Source: Shewanella sp. SNU WT4
Lineage (GTDB): Bacteria > Pseudomonadota > Gammaproteobacteria > Enterobacterales > Shewanellaceae
DNA length: 64,000 nt
Assembly (NCBI RefSeq): GCF_006494715.1
Contig: NZ_CP041151.1
Location: 3,534,001-3,598,000 of the forward strand
Reading direction: 5' to 3'
Shown piece after piece: positions 57,422 through 64,000 of the stretch. The number at the start of each line of letters is the position of its first letter. Position 1 is the first letter of the stretch. The translations under genes were made by a program, and so were the position numbers. The notes beneath the pieces were generated by a model. The model searched no databases. It was not told the DNA's origin and was given only the letters and a program-made list of their open reading frames with translations.

Positions 57422-58339
57422 ATGACAGCCACAGAACAAGGAATGTTAACCACTGTGATGCAACTGCAAGATAGCCTCGCTCAACTCACGCAAATAGAGC
57501 CCCATGCGCTTAACTGGTTACAGTTTCAATATCTCAAACAGCTTAACCAGCAAGCCCTTGGCGTCAGTGCTTTAGCCCAACTATTTAAGGTGGATAAATC
57601 TAATGCCAGTCGCCAACTCAAGCTGCTAGCGCAGCACGGCTGGCTTAACATGCTAGATTCTAGCCGTGATGGCCGCGCGCGCATGGCCGTGATAACTCCA
57701 GCAGGAAGGCTGCAATATTTAGATTATCAAAGCCAAGTGGATAAGCGCTTCGCCTTAATTCAAGCTCAGTTCACAGCGCAGCAATGGCAGCAGCAACAAG
57801 AACATATAACGCGCTTACATAAAGCTATTCGTCAAAGCCAATTACAACAAGGGTTTGAATTACGAGAGATTGAACCTAAAGATAATCAGGCCATTGCTAG
57901 TATCATTCGCCAAGTATCCGCTGAATATGGCTTAGGCGCCGACCAAGGCTTTGCCGTAGCGGATGTCACTTTGGATAGCTTGGCAGCTGTGTATCAAGCC
58001 AGTGGCAGTGGGTATTGGGTCATAAGTTATCAGGGCAAGTTACTCGGCGGTGGCGGCATAGCGCCGCTAGCAGGTAGCAATCCCACTGATAAAATATGTG
58101 AGCTGCAAAAAATGTACTTTTTACCCAGTCTGCGCGGGCGCGGCTTGGCGCGGCGTTTAGCCCAGCACGCCTTACAATTTGCAAAGGATGCGGGTTATCA
58201 GCAATGTTACCTTGAAACCACCGCCCGCTTAACGGAAGCCATAGCCCTGTATCAATCCCTTGGGTTTGAATCTTTATGCGCCGCGAAAGGCAATACTGGC
58301 CATAACTCCTGTGAATTGGCTATGTTAAAGCAACTCTAA
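57422..58339 (+). CDS. MarR-family regulator fused to GNAT acetyltransferase
   Basis: A 305-residue two-domain protein. The N-terminal half (about residues 1-145) is a MarR winged helix with ALGVSALAQLFKVDKSNASRQLKLLAQHGWLNMLDSSRDGRARM. The C-terminal half (about 150-300) is a GNAT domain with the acetyl-CoA motif LQKMYFLPSLRGRGLARRLAQHALQFA. Such fusions exist in several bacteria; neither ligand nor substrate is known. It is coupled to yjjX. Confidence 0.88.
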   Translation: MTATEQGMLTTVMQLQDSLAQLTQIEPHALNWLQFQYLKQLNQQALGVSALAQLFKVDKSNASRQLKLLAQHGWLNMLDSSRDGRARMAVITPAGRLQYLDYQSQVDKRFALIQAQFTAQQWQQQQEHITRLHKAIRQSQLQQGFELREIEPKDNQAIASIIRQVSAEYGLGADQGFAVADVTLDSLAAVYQASGSGYWVISYQGKLLGGGGIAPLAGSNPTDKICELQKMYFLPSLRGRGLARRLAQHALQFAKDAGYQQCYLETTARLTEAIALYQSLGFESLCAAKGNTGHNSCELAMLKQL

Positions 58340-58462
58340 TGAATTCGCTTTGACTGGTCATAACGACAGCTGTTTAAGTTTTAGGCATATAAACAGGCAA
58401 GACTAGGCAGATGTGTCTTGTCCTGTTAGCCTGAAATTCACAGAGATCATTTAGTTAAAGGT

Positions 58463-59509
58463 GTGCCAATGGAATATTATCGCCTGCCCCATTCTTCTCT
58501 TAATGTCAGCAAACTTTGCCTTGGAACTATGACCTGGGGCGAACAAAACACTCAAGCCGAAGCCTACTCACAACTGGACTTTGCCATAGGTAAAGGCATC
58601 AATTTTATCGATACCGCAGAAATGTATCCGGTGCCGCCTAAGCACGAAACACAAGGTGAAACCGAGCGTATTTTAGGGCGTTATCTCAAGGAGCGAGGTA
58701 ACCGCGATCAGTTGATTATTGCCACTAAAATTTCAGCCCCAGGTGGCAAGAGTGACTATATCCGGCCGAACATGGCGCTAGATTGGAATAATATCCAGCA
58801 AGCGGTTGATGGCTCATTACAGCGCTTAGGCATTGATTGCATTGATCTCTATCAGCTACATTGGCCCGATCGCAATACTAACTTCTTTGGCCAATTACAT
58901 TATGAGGCGCAGGAAAACGAGCACTTTACTCCCATCCTTGAGACCCTTGAAGCCTTAGCAGAAATGATCCGCCTCGGTAAAATTCGCTATATCGGGGTGT
59001 CAAATGAGACACCTTGGGGCTTGATGAAATTTCTGCAATTGGCTGAAAAGCATAGCTTGCCGCGCATTGTTTCAGTGCAAAATCCTTATAACTTACTCAA
59101 TCGCAGCTTTGAAATTGGTATGAGCGAAATTTGTCATCGTGAATCCTTGCCACTGCTAGCTTACTCGCCCATGGCATTTGGTGCCTTAAGCGGCAAATAT
59201 TGCCATAACCAATGGCCTGAAGGCGCACGCATGACTGTGTTTAAGCGCTTTAATCGCTATTCAAACAATCAGCAAGCCCTCGATGCCACTCAAGCTTATG
59301 TTGATTTAGCCCATCAGCATCAACTGAGCCCAGCGCAACTTGCCCTTGCCTTTGTCAATCAGCAGTCCTTTGTGGGCAGTAATATTATTGGCGCCACCAA
59401 TTTAGCCCAGCTCAGTGAAAACATAGATAGTCTATCGCTCGCCTTAAGCCCTGAAATCAAGCTCGCCCTCAATGAGCTTGCCAAGCAATATCCCGTGCCT
59501 TGCCCATAA
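58463..59509 (+). CDS. tas: Aldo/keto reductase, Tas-like
   Basis: A 348-residue NADP(H)-dependent oxidoreductase with a TIM-barrel fold. Catalytic Asp and Tyr are in FIDTAEMYPVPP; the His follows in YQLHWPDR, and the NADP loop is SYSPMAFGALSGKY-like near residue 235. The MEYYRLPHSSLNVSKLCLGTMTWGEQNT opening and LGRYLKERGNRDQLIIATKIS match E. coli Tas. The physiological substrate is unknown. Terminator follows. Confidence 0.88.
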   Translation: MPMEYYRLPHSSLNVSKLCLGTMTWGEQNTQAEAYSQLDFAIGKGINFIDTAEMYPVPPKHETQGETERILGRYLKERGNRDQLIIATKISAPGGKSDYIRPNMALDWNNIQQAVDGSLQRLGIDCIDLYQLHWPDRNTNFFGQLHYEAQENEHFTPILETLEALAEMIRLGKIRYIGVSNETPWGLMKFLQLAEKHSLPRIVSVQNPYNLLNRSFEIGMSEICHRESLPLLAYSPMAFGALSGKYCHNQWPEGARMTVFKRFNRYSNNQQALDATQAYVDLAHQHQLSPAQLALAFVNQQSFVGSNIIGATNLAQLSENIDSLSLALSPEIKLALNELAKQYPVPCP

Positions 59510-59525
59510 ATCCCTGCTTGCAATA

Positions 59526-59560
59526 GGCCTCGAGATCCTTGAAGATCCCGAGGCCCTTTT
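59526..59560 (+). terminator. Terminator between tas and csdA
   Basis: Imperfect stem with arms GGCCTCG-GATC and their complement, closed by CTTGAA and followed by CTTTT, 16 bases after the tas stop. Confidence 0.7.
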
Positions 59561-59583
59561 CATGCTCTTGGTTTCTAACAATT

Positions 59584-60810
59584 ATGCCGACACGACTTGA
59601 GTCAGACTTTAGCTGGCAAAGCGATCTTCGCAGTCAATTTCCCCTGCTAAATAACCAACCTATTTGTTATTTAGATACTGCAGCTACCAGTCAAAAGCCG
59701 CGCAATGTCATTCGCTTAATGGATAATTACTACAGTCAGCATAATGCCAATGTGCATCGCGCTGCCCATCAATTATCCGCGAGCGCCACTCAAGATTTTG
59801 AAAGCGTAAGAGATAAAGCCAAAGTCTTTATTAATGCTAAGCGCCGTGAAGAAATTATCTTTACCTCAGGCACGACTATGGGCGCCAATATGCTGGCCTT
59901 TGGTTTAACTGATTTACTGACGGCCGCTGATACCATATTAATTGATAGCGCTAACCATCACGCCAACATTGTGCCTTGGCAACAATTGGCCAAACGCACT
60001 GGCGCAAAGTTAATCGCCATAGGCTTAGATGCTAACCTGCGTGTTGATAACGCCGCCTATGCGCAGCTATTAACTGAGCATCAAGTCAAAATCGTAGTGC
60101 TAAGCCATGTCTCTAACGTATTGGGTACAGTAAGTCCCATTCAAAACCTCTGCCAGCAAGCCAAAGCGCATGGCGCCTTAACGGTTGTCGATGGCGCGCA
60201 GGCCATTGCCCATATGCCTGTCGATGTTACAGCTATCGATTGTGATTTTTACTTATTCTCCGGCCATAAAATGTATGGCCCGACTGGCGTTGGCATTCTG
60301 TATGGCCGCTATCAAGCACTGGATACGCTCGCGCCCATGATGACTGGCGGCGAGATGATAGCCTCAGTGAGTTTTGAGCACAGTGAATTTGCCGCGCTCC
60401 CCCATAGGCTAGAAGCCGGCACACCGCCGATTGCCGAAGTCATTGGCCTTGGCGGCGCCATAGATTTTATCAAGGCTCTGCCAAATAACTGGCAAGCCTG
60501 TGAACAGGCACTATTGCACAGGCTACAGACAGGTCTTAGCGCCTTCCCCAACATCACCTTATATGGTGCTCATAGCGATAACCTAGCCGTCGTCGCATTT
60601 AATATCAATAATGAGCATCATCAAGATGTTGGTATGTTATTAGATCAAATGAATATTGCTATTCGCTGCGGCCATCACTGCGCCGAACCCTTAATTCGCA
60701 GCTTAGGCTTAAGTGGATGCTGCCGCGTATCTATTGGCATTTACACCACAGAAGCTGACATTCAGCAATTTTTAGACGCCATGGCGCAAGTATTGGAGAT
60801 ATTGGGATGA
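59584..60810 (+). CDS. csdA: Cysteine desulfurase CsdA
   Basis: A SufS/CsdA-type (group II) cysteine desulfurase of 408 residues that takes sulfur from cysteine. PLP is bound by Lys229 in FSGHKMYGPTGVG; the persulfide cysteine is Cys366 in RCGHHCAEPL. The short loop before this cysteine is typical of group II enzymes. The frame opens at 59539; I start at the ATG at 59584. The next gene encodes its sulfur acceptor CsdE, and the two overlap by four bases. Confidence 0.93.
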   Translation: MPTRLESDFSWQSDLRSQFPLLNNQPICYLDTAATSQKPRNVIRLMDNYYSQHNANVHRAAHQLSASATQDFESVRDKAKVFINAKRREEIIFTSGTTMGANMLAFGLTDLLTAADTILIDSANHHANIVPWQQLAKRTGAKLIAIGLDANLRVDNAAYAQLLTEHQVKIVVLSHVSNVLGTVSPIQNLCQQAKAHGALTVVDGAQAIAHMPVDVTAIDCDFYLFSGHKMYGPTGVGILYGRYQALDTLAPMMTGGEMIASVSFEHSEFAALPHRLEAGTPPIAEVIGLGGAIDFIKALPNNWQACEQALLHRLQTGLSAFPNITLYGAHSDNLAVVAFNINNEHHQDVGMLLDQMNIAIRCGHHCAEPLIRSLGLSGCCRVSIGIYTTEADIQQFLDAMAQVLEILG

Positions 60811-61241
60811 TAATGCCAGCCCCTGGGCTATTTCAATGGAATACCGCCGCACTTGGGCAAGCCGTGAGCCAATTAGCTTTGCACCAACAGTGGCAAGATA
60901 AATACCGCTTATTGATGCAACTCGGTAAGCAATTACCTAGCCTTGATGGCCAATGGCGAGTTGACAGCGCCCAAGTTCAAGGCTGCGAAAGCCAAGTGTG
61001 GCTCTATCACCTTGCTATCGAACAACAGCATTACTTCTTAATCGACAGCGACGCTCGCATCATTAAAGGATTAATCGCACTAGTGCTAAACGGCGTACAA
61101 GGCAAAACAGCGGCGCAAATTGCGGCCTTTGATGCCAGCGCCTGTTTTGAACAATTGGGGTTAAGTCAGCAACTAAGTCCATCAAGAACCAATGGCTTAG
61201 TCGCAGTTGTTAATAAAATCAAAAGCTTGAGTGACCACTAA
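60807..61241 (+). CDS. csdE: Sulfur acceptor protein CsdE
   Basis: A SufE-family protein of 144 residues that accepts persulfide sulfur from CsdA on Cys60 (VQGCESQVWL). The preceding stretch DKYRLLMQLGKQLPSLD is the family mark. The start overlaps the csdA stop (ATGA), so the pair is translationally coupled. Confidence 0.93.
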   Translation: MIMPAPGLFQWNTAALGQAVSQLALHQQWQDKYRLLMQLGKQLPSLDGQWRVDSAQVQGCESQVWLYHLAIEQQHYFLIDSDARIIKGLIALVLNGVQGKTAAQIAAFDASACFEQLGLSQQLSPSRTNGLVAVVNKIKSLSDH

Positions 61242-61314
61242 TGGGCAACCTAAGCTATAGCCTCACAATAATGAACCGCAGATGGCTTAGGCTTAATTTA
61301 TGCCTGCACCTAAC

Positions 61315-61328
61315 TTGATCTAGATCAC
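61315..61328 (+). promoter_or_regulatory. FNR/CRP-like operator before the His-rich gene
   Basis: TTGATCTAGATCAC matches the FNR consensus TTGAT-N4-ATCAA at nine of ten positions. The right half-site TCAC also resembles CRP. It is centred about 64 bases before the ATG at 61386, a workable place for activation. Shewanella has both EtrA (FNR-type) and CRP control of anaerobic genes. Confidence 0.5.
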
Positions 61329-61385
61329 GCTTTGTAAACTAGTTAAGCGTAGCCTTAAGCCATAGGTTATTTAAGGATTGTTATT

Positions 61386-61724
61386 ATGAGTAAGCATGAC
61401 CACAAGCAAGGCACGCATCAGCAAACTAACCATGGCGTTCAACACACTGCTGAATTTGAGCATGAAAAGATGGAGCGCCGTTATGGTGATGGCCTGCAAC
61501 ATCAACATGATAAAGATCATCATGACTATCGTGAGCACGAGCAAAGCCATCCACACACTCAACATGGCGGCGACGCTGTAGGACACAAGCATCCCGAGCA
61601 AACTCATCCGCATCGTCATGAGCATGAGCATGAGCATGATGAACATAAGCATCACAAGACCAAGATGCATGATCACAAAGAGCCAAGCAGAGAGCACCAT
61701 AAAACTGCTCACAGCCAAGATTAA
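61386..61724 (+). CDS. Histidine-rich small protein, probable metal binder
   Basis: A 112-residue hydrophilic protein with 30 histidines (about 27%), also rich in Glu, Asp, Lys and Gln. The densest part is residues 50-105, with alternating HEHEHEHDEHKHH. No signal peptide or membrane segment is seen, so it should be cytoplasmic. Such proteins usually bind Ni, Zn, Co or Cu for storage or delivery. It is preceded by an AGGA ribosome-binding site and an FNR/CRP-like site and followed by a terminator, which supports it as a real gene. The opposite strand has an open frame of Met/Leu-rich sequence, which I take as the shadow of His codons. Confidence 0.75.
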   Translation: MSKHDHKQGTHQQTNHGVQHTAEFEHEKMERRYGDGLQHQHDKDHHDYREHEQSHPHTQHGGDAVGHKHPEQTHPHRHEHEHEHDEHKHHKTKMHDHKEPSREHHKTAHSQD

Positions 61725-61745
61725 TGCGAGTGCGATTTTAGCCAT

Positions 61746-61775
61746 AAAAAACGCGACGTTAAGTCGCGTTTTTTT
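61746..61775. terminator. Bidirectional terminator after the His-rich gene
   Basis: A stem with arms AACGCGAC and GTCGCGTT, A-run before and T-run after, between convergent genes. Confidence 0.88.
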
Positions 61776-61803
61776 ATGATTTAGTTAGTCAAAACTCAAG
61801 CGC

Positions 61804-62178
61804 TTAAAGTACAAAATTAGCTATGGTGCGCTGAATTTCAACCACATCAGTGCCGCGCTTTAACTCTTTAATTAATGGCTCTTTTTGCCCAGAAATCCAC
61901 AATTTTAGTTCAGAGTCCAAATCAAATCGGCCTGCGGTTTCCACCTCAAAAAAGGTAATCGACTTATAAGGGATAGATTGATAACTCACCTTTTTACCGG
62001 TAACGCCTTGTTTATCAATTAAGATTAAACGCTTGTTCGTAAAGATAAACAAGTCGCGCACCATCTTATAAGCCAGTGCTATTGTTTCACTATCGGCCAG
62101 AATTGGCCTAAGTTCAGTGTCTAATTCCACTAAATCTACGGCACTGGCATTGCCCATTAAGGCATTTAATAAACTCAT
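61804..62178 (-). CDS. Bacterial PH-domain protein
   Basis: A 124-residue protein that is almost entirely a bacterial PH-like fold (PF08000 type): ETIALAYKMVRDLFIFTNKRLILIDKQGVTGKKVSYQSIPYKSITFFEVETAG, then a C-terminal helix DVVEIQRTIANFVL. Role unknown; related proteins form ring oligomers. The frame opens with GTG at 62184; the ATG at 62178 follows GGGAG. Confidence 0.85.
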   Translation of the reverse strand: MSLLNALMGNASAVDLVELDTELRPILADSETIALAYKMVRDLFIFTNKRLILIDKQGVTGKKVSYQSIPYKSITFFEVETAGRFDLDSELKLWISGQKEPLIKELKRGTDVVEIQRTIANFVL

Positions 62179-62247
62179 ACTCACTCCCTTTGGCCAAACA
62201 TTAACACCTAAGTGCTATTAAGCTACAAAACCTAAGCTTGTGCCAAT

Positions 62248-62271
62248 AAAAAACCCACCAATAAGGTGGGT
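62248..62271 (-). terminator. Terminator of the chemoreceptor gene
   Basis: Seven-base stem ACCCACC/GGTGGGT with a five-base loop and a run of T on the minus strand, about 50 bases after the chemoreceptor stop. Confidence 0.85.
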
Positions 62272-62318
62272 AATGGCGAGCTTAGTTAATCATTAACTGG
62301 GTAGACTCAATCAGGAGC

Positions 62319-63617
62319 CTAGCCAATATTTAAATTAGAGACAGTTTTAGAGACATTATCAGCGCCGCGTTTAATTTCATCCATTACCGCCACAACTTCG
62401 CTAATTTGCTGCTTACCGCTTTCAGCCGTATGCGCCACTTTATTCATTAATTCATTCGCGCTTGCCGTTAATGCACGGTTTTCACTCACAACTGCAGCAA
62501 TTTGATCGGTCGATTGACTGGTACGCGCGGCTAATTGCCGCACCTCATCAGCCACCACAGCAAAGCCGCGACCTTGATCGCCCGCCCGCGCCGCTTCAAT
62601 CGCCGCATTTAATGCCAATAAATTGGTTTGCTCAGCAATGGCGCTAATGGTGGAGACTATCGCTTCAATGCTTTTTGATTGCTCATTGAGTTGATTGATA
62701 GACACTGTGGTTTTATTCACTTGAGCAACAATCACATTGGAGGTTTCAACCGTAGCTTTTAACAAGCTTGCGCCTTGCAACGCAATTCTGGCAGTTTCTT
62801 CCGAGGAGGTATAAGCAATGCCTGCGGCATCACGCACTGCGTTATCCTGATTGATCTTATTGGTGATATCTGAGGCAAATTTAATGACTTTACAGACTTT
62901 ACCAAACTTATCAACAACCGGATTGTAAGTGGCTTCTAACCAGATACTTTGGCCAGATGCTAATTTGCGTTCAAATTGACCTGTCTTAAATTGACCATTT
63001 TTTAGTTCATTCCAAAAATTGGGATTATCCTGATAAAACTTATCAAAACAGAACATCTTATGATGTTGCCCAATAATTTGCTCGCGGCTATAACCCATAG
63101 CAGTTAAAAAATTATTGTTAGCCGCCAATGTCTTACCTTCAGGAGTAAATTCAATCACAGCTTGCGAGCGGTTTAACGCATCAAACACTGCTGCTTGCGA
63201 TGCCGCCTGCTGATGTTTAACCGTCACATCGGAAGCGATTTTCATGATTTTGTGAACAATGCCGTTAACTCGGATAGGAAAATAGGTGGCCTCTAACCAA
63301 ACATCATCGCCTTTTTTATTCAAACGCTGGAAGGTTCCCGATTGTGGACGACCAGAGGCTAAATCCGTCCAAAATTGGCGATACTGAGGGCTGTTGCGAT
63401 ATTGAAGAGTACAAAATATTTGATGATGCTTACCCCGAACTTCATCCAAGGTATAACCTGCGACGCCTAAAAAATGAGAGTTTGCATCTAAAATTGTGCC
63501 ATCTTGGGTAAATTCGATACAAGCGACACTGTCTTTAATGGCCTGAATTAACGACTCCGTCTCTTGCAACCTGATTTCTGCGTCCGCGAGCTGCGCTTTT
63601 AATGCTTTATTAAACAT
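62319..63617 (-). CDS. Soluble PAS-PAS chemoreceptor (BdlA-like)
   Basis: A 432-residue methyl-accepting protein without membrane helices. A short N-terminal helix leads to PAS1 (about residues 16-120) and PAS2 (about 138-242); both contain the heme/flavin-type phrasing GYxxxEVxGxHHxxFC. The signalling domain (about 250-432) has the hairpin tip [36 protein letters not shown]. The C-terminal arm after the tip is short, as in P. aeruginosa BdlA, which controls biofilm dispersal. The domain plan supports a BdlA-like role, but the function here is inferred. Confidence 0.88.
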   Translation of the reverse strand: MFNKALKAQLADAEIRLQETESLIQAIKDSVACIEFTQDGTILDANSHFLGVAGYTLDEVRGKHHQIFCTLQYRNSPQYRQFWTDLASGRPQSGTFQRLNKKGDDVWLEATYFPIRVNGIVHKIMKIASDVTVKHQQAASQAAVFDALNRSQAVIEFTPEGKTLAANNNFLTAMGYSREQIIGQHHKMFCFDKFYQDNPNFWNELKNGQFKTGQFERKLASGQSIWLEATYNPVVDKFGKVCKVIKFASDITNKINQDNAVRDAAGIAYTSSEETARIALQGASLLKATVETSNVIVAQVNKTTVSINQLNEQSKSIEAIVSTISAIAEQTNLLALNAAIEAARAGDQGRGFAVVADEVRQLAARTSQSTDQIAAVVSENRALTASANELMNKVAHTAESGKQQISEVVAVMDEIKRGADNVSKTVSNLNIG

Positions 63618-63774
63618 TATGTTTCATCCCTGATTTGATATTCAAGATTATCAACGAGTGCGAATCTGAAGAACATCAATGGCTATTAGTAAATAGAGCA
63701 TAGCAGTTGTGGCAATTCTTACTATGAATTGTGTGAATTCAACCTAAATCAATGACACCATCTTGTTATCAGGT

Positions 63775-64000
63775 CTAACGGCTAAACTCTAAGGTCAAAG
63801 ACACTGAATCTGCAAACCTAAGAGCATGGGGTTTATCTATCGTTACGCGCGCAAATGTCACTTGCGCAGGCTCACAGCAAAGCTGCAAGACATCGGCAGT
63901 CAGTCTTTCTAGCAACTTAAACTTACCCATTTCAACGTGTTGAATAATCTTTTTAGTAATGACTTTATAGTTAAGCGCGTGGCTAACATCATCGCTAATA
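63775..64000 (-). CDS. folX: Dihydroneopterin triphosphate 2'-epimerase, C-terminal part
   Basis: The last 74 codons of a minus-strand gene that runs off the right edge. It reads ISDDVSHALNYKVITKKIIQHVEMGKFKLLERLTADVLQ, then FARVTIDKPHALRFADSVSLTLEFSR and a TAG. This closely follows E. coli FolX (NYRTVTKNIIQHVEN, KLHALRYADSVSMTL). FolX epimerises dihydroneopterin triphosphate; the related aldolase FolB is less similar. Confidence 0.88.
   Translation of the reverse strand, partial: ISDDVSHALNYKVITKKIIQHVEMGKFKLLERLTADVLQLCCEPAQVTFARVTIDKPHALRFADSVSLTLEFSR

Noticed and set aside
61371..61745. Minus-strand open frame of 124 codons, extremely rich in Met and Leu, looks like a membrane protein
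   Set aside because: It is the exact reverse complement of the His-rich gene: CAT and CAC codons read as ATG and GTG on the other strand. It has no good ribosome-binding site, while the plus-strand gene has one plus an FNR-like site.

Overview
The window looks like a chromosomal segment of a Shewanella-type gammaproteobacterium. This is inferred from gene content and order: fba-pgk-epd-tkt beside metK; gcvTHP beside ubiI-ubiH-ygfB-zapA-6S RNA-ygfA; xerD-dsbC-recJ; trmN6-srmB; csdA-csdE; sdaC-sdaA. No rRNA, tRNA, CRISPR array or prophage was recognised. Most of the sequence is ordinary housekeeping DNA; the accessory features are one insertion sequence and a few signalling and surface genes.

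Layout. 1-6.8 kb: a two-gene membrane operon (DUF4401/DUF2157), metC, an AlaX-type tRNA-editing protein, an RluA-type pseudouridine synthase, a DUF1097 protein, a decayed methyltransferase-like pseudogene and a secreted protein of unknown function. 6.8-16.2 kb: the glycine cleavage operon gcvT-gcvH-gcvP, two ubiquinone hydroxylases with ygfB, then divergent zapA, 6S RNA and ygfA. 16.3-25.9 kb: a DUF808 protein, rpiA, the xerD-dsbC-recJ set, brnQ, trmN6 and srmB. 26-31.4 kb: a two-gene RND efflux system and a small radical SAM protein. 31.4-37.7 kb: a sensory and envelope cluster made of a membrane PAS protein with a degenerate GGDEF domain, an unrecognised two-helix membrane protein, a ToxR/ToxS-like regulator pair and a DUF481 outer-membrane protein.

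37.8-44.8 kb: central carbon genes (tkt, epd, pgk, fba on the minus strand) and divergent metK with MetJ-like operator sequence. 44.8-48.3 kb: two small genes, then an IS50-like (Tn5-type) IS4-family element inserted in a GAF-like/GGDEF-like gene. A perfect 9-bp target duplication and a reading frame that is restored on exact excision show that the insertion is recent. 48.4-53.5 kb: a META-domain lipoprotein, a dicarboxylate/amino-acid symporter with a strong CRP-like site upstream, and the serine uptake/deamination pair sdaC-sdaA. 54-64 kb: a lipoprotein of the penicillin/AHL acylase family, yjjX, a MarR-GNAT fusion, an aldo/keto reductase, the csdA-csdE sulfur-transfer pair, a very His-rich small protein behind an FNR/CRP-like site, a PH-domain protein, a soluble PAS-PAS chemoreceptor resembling BdlA, and the 3' part of folX.

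No clearly new multi-gene system was found. The best leads are the IS50-like element with its interrupted degenerate GGDEF gene, the ToxRS-like pair beside an unknown membrane protein, the His-rich protein with its predicted oxygen-responsive promoter, and the repeat-bearing region between the DUF481 gene and the ToxR-like gene.
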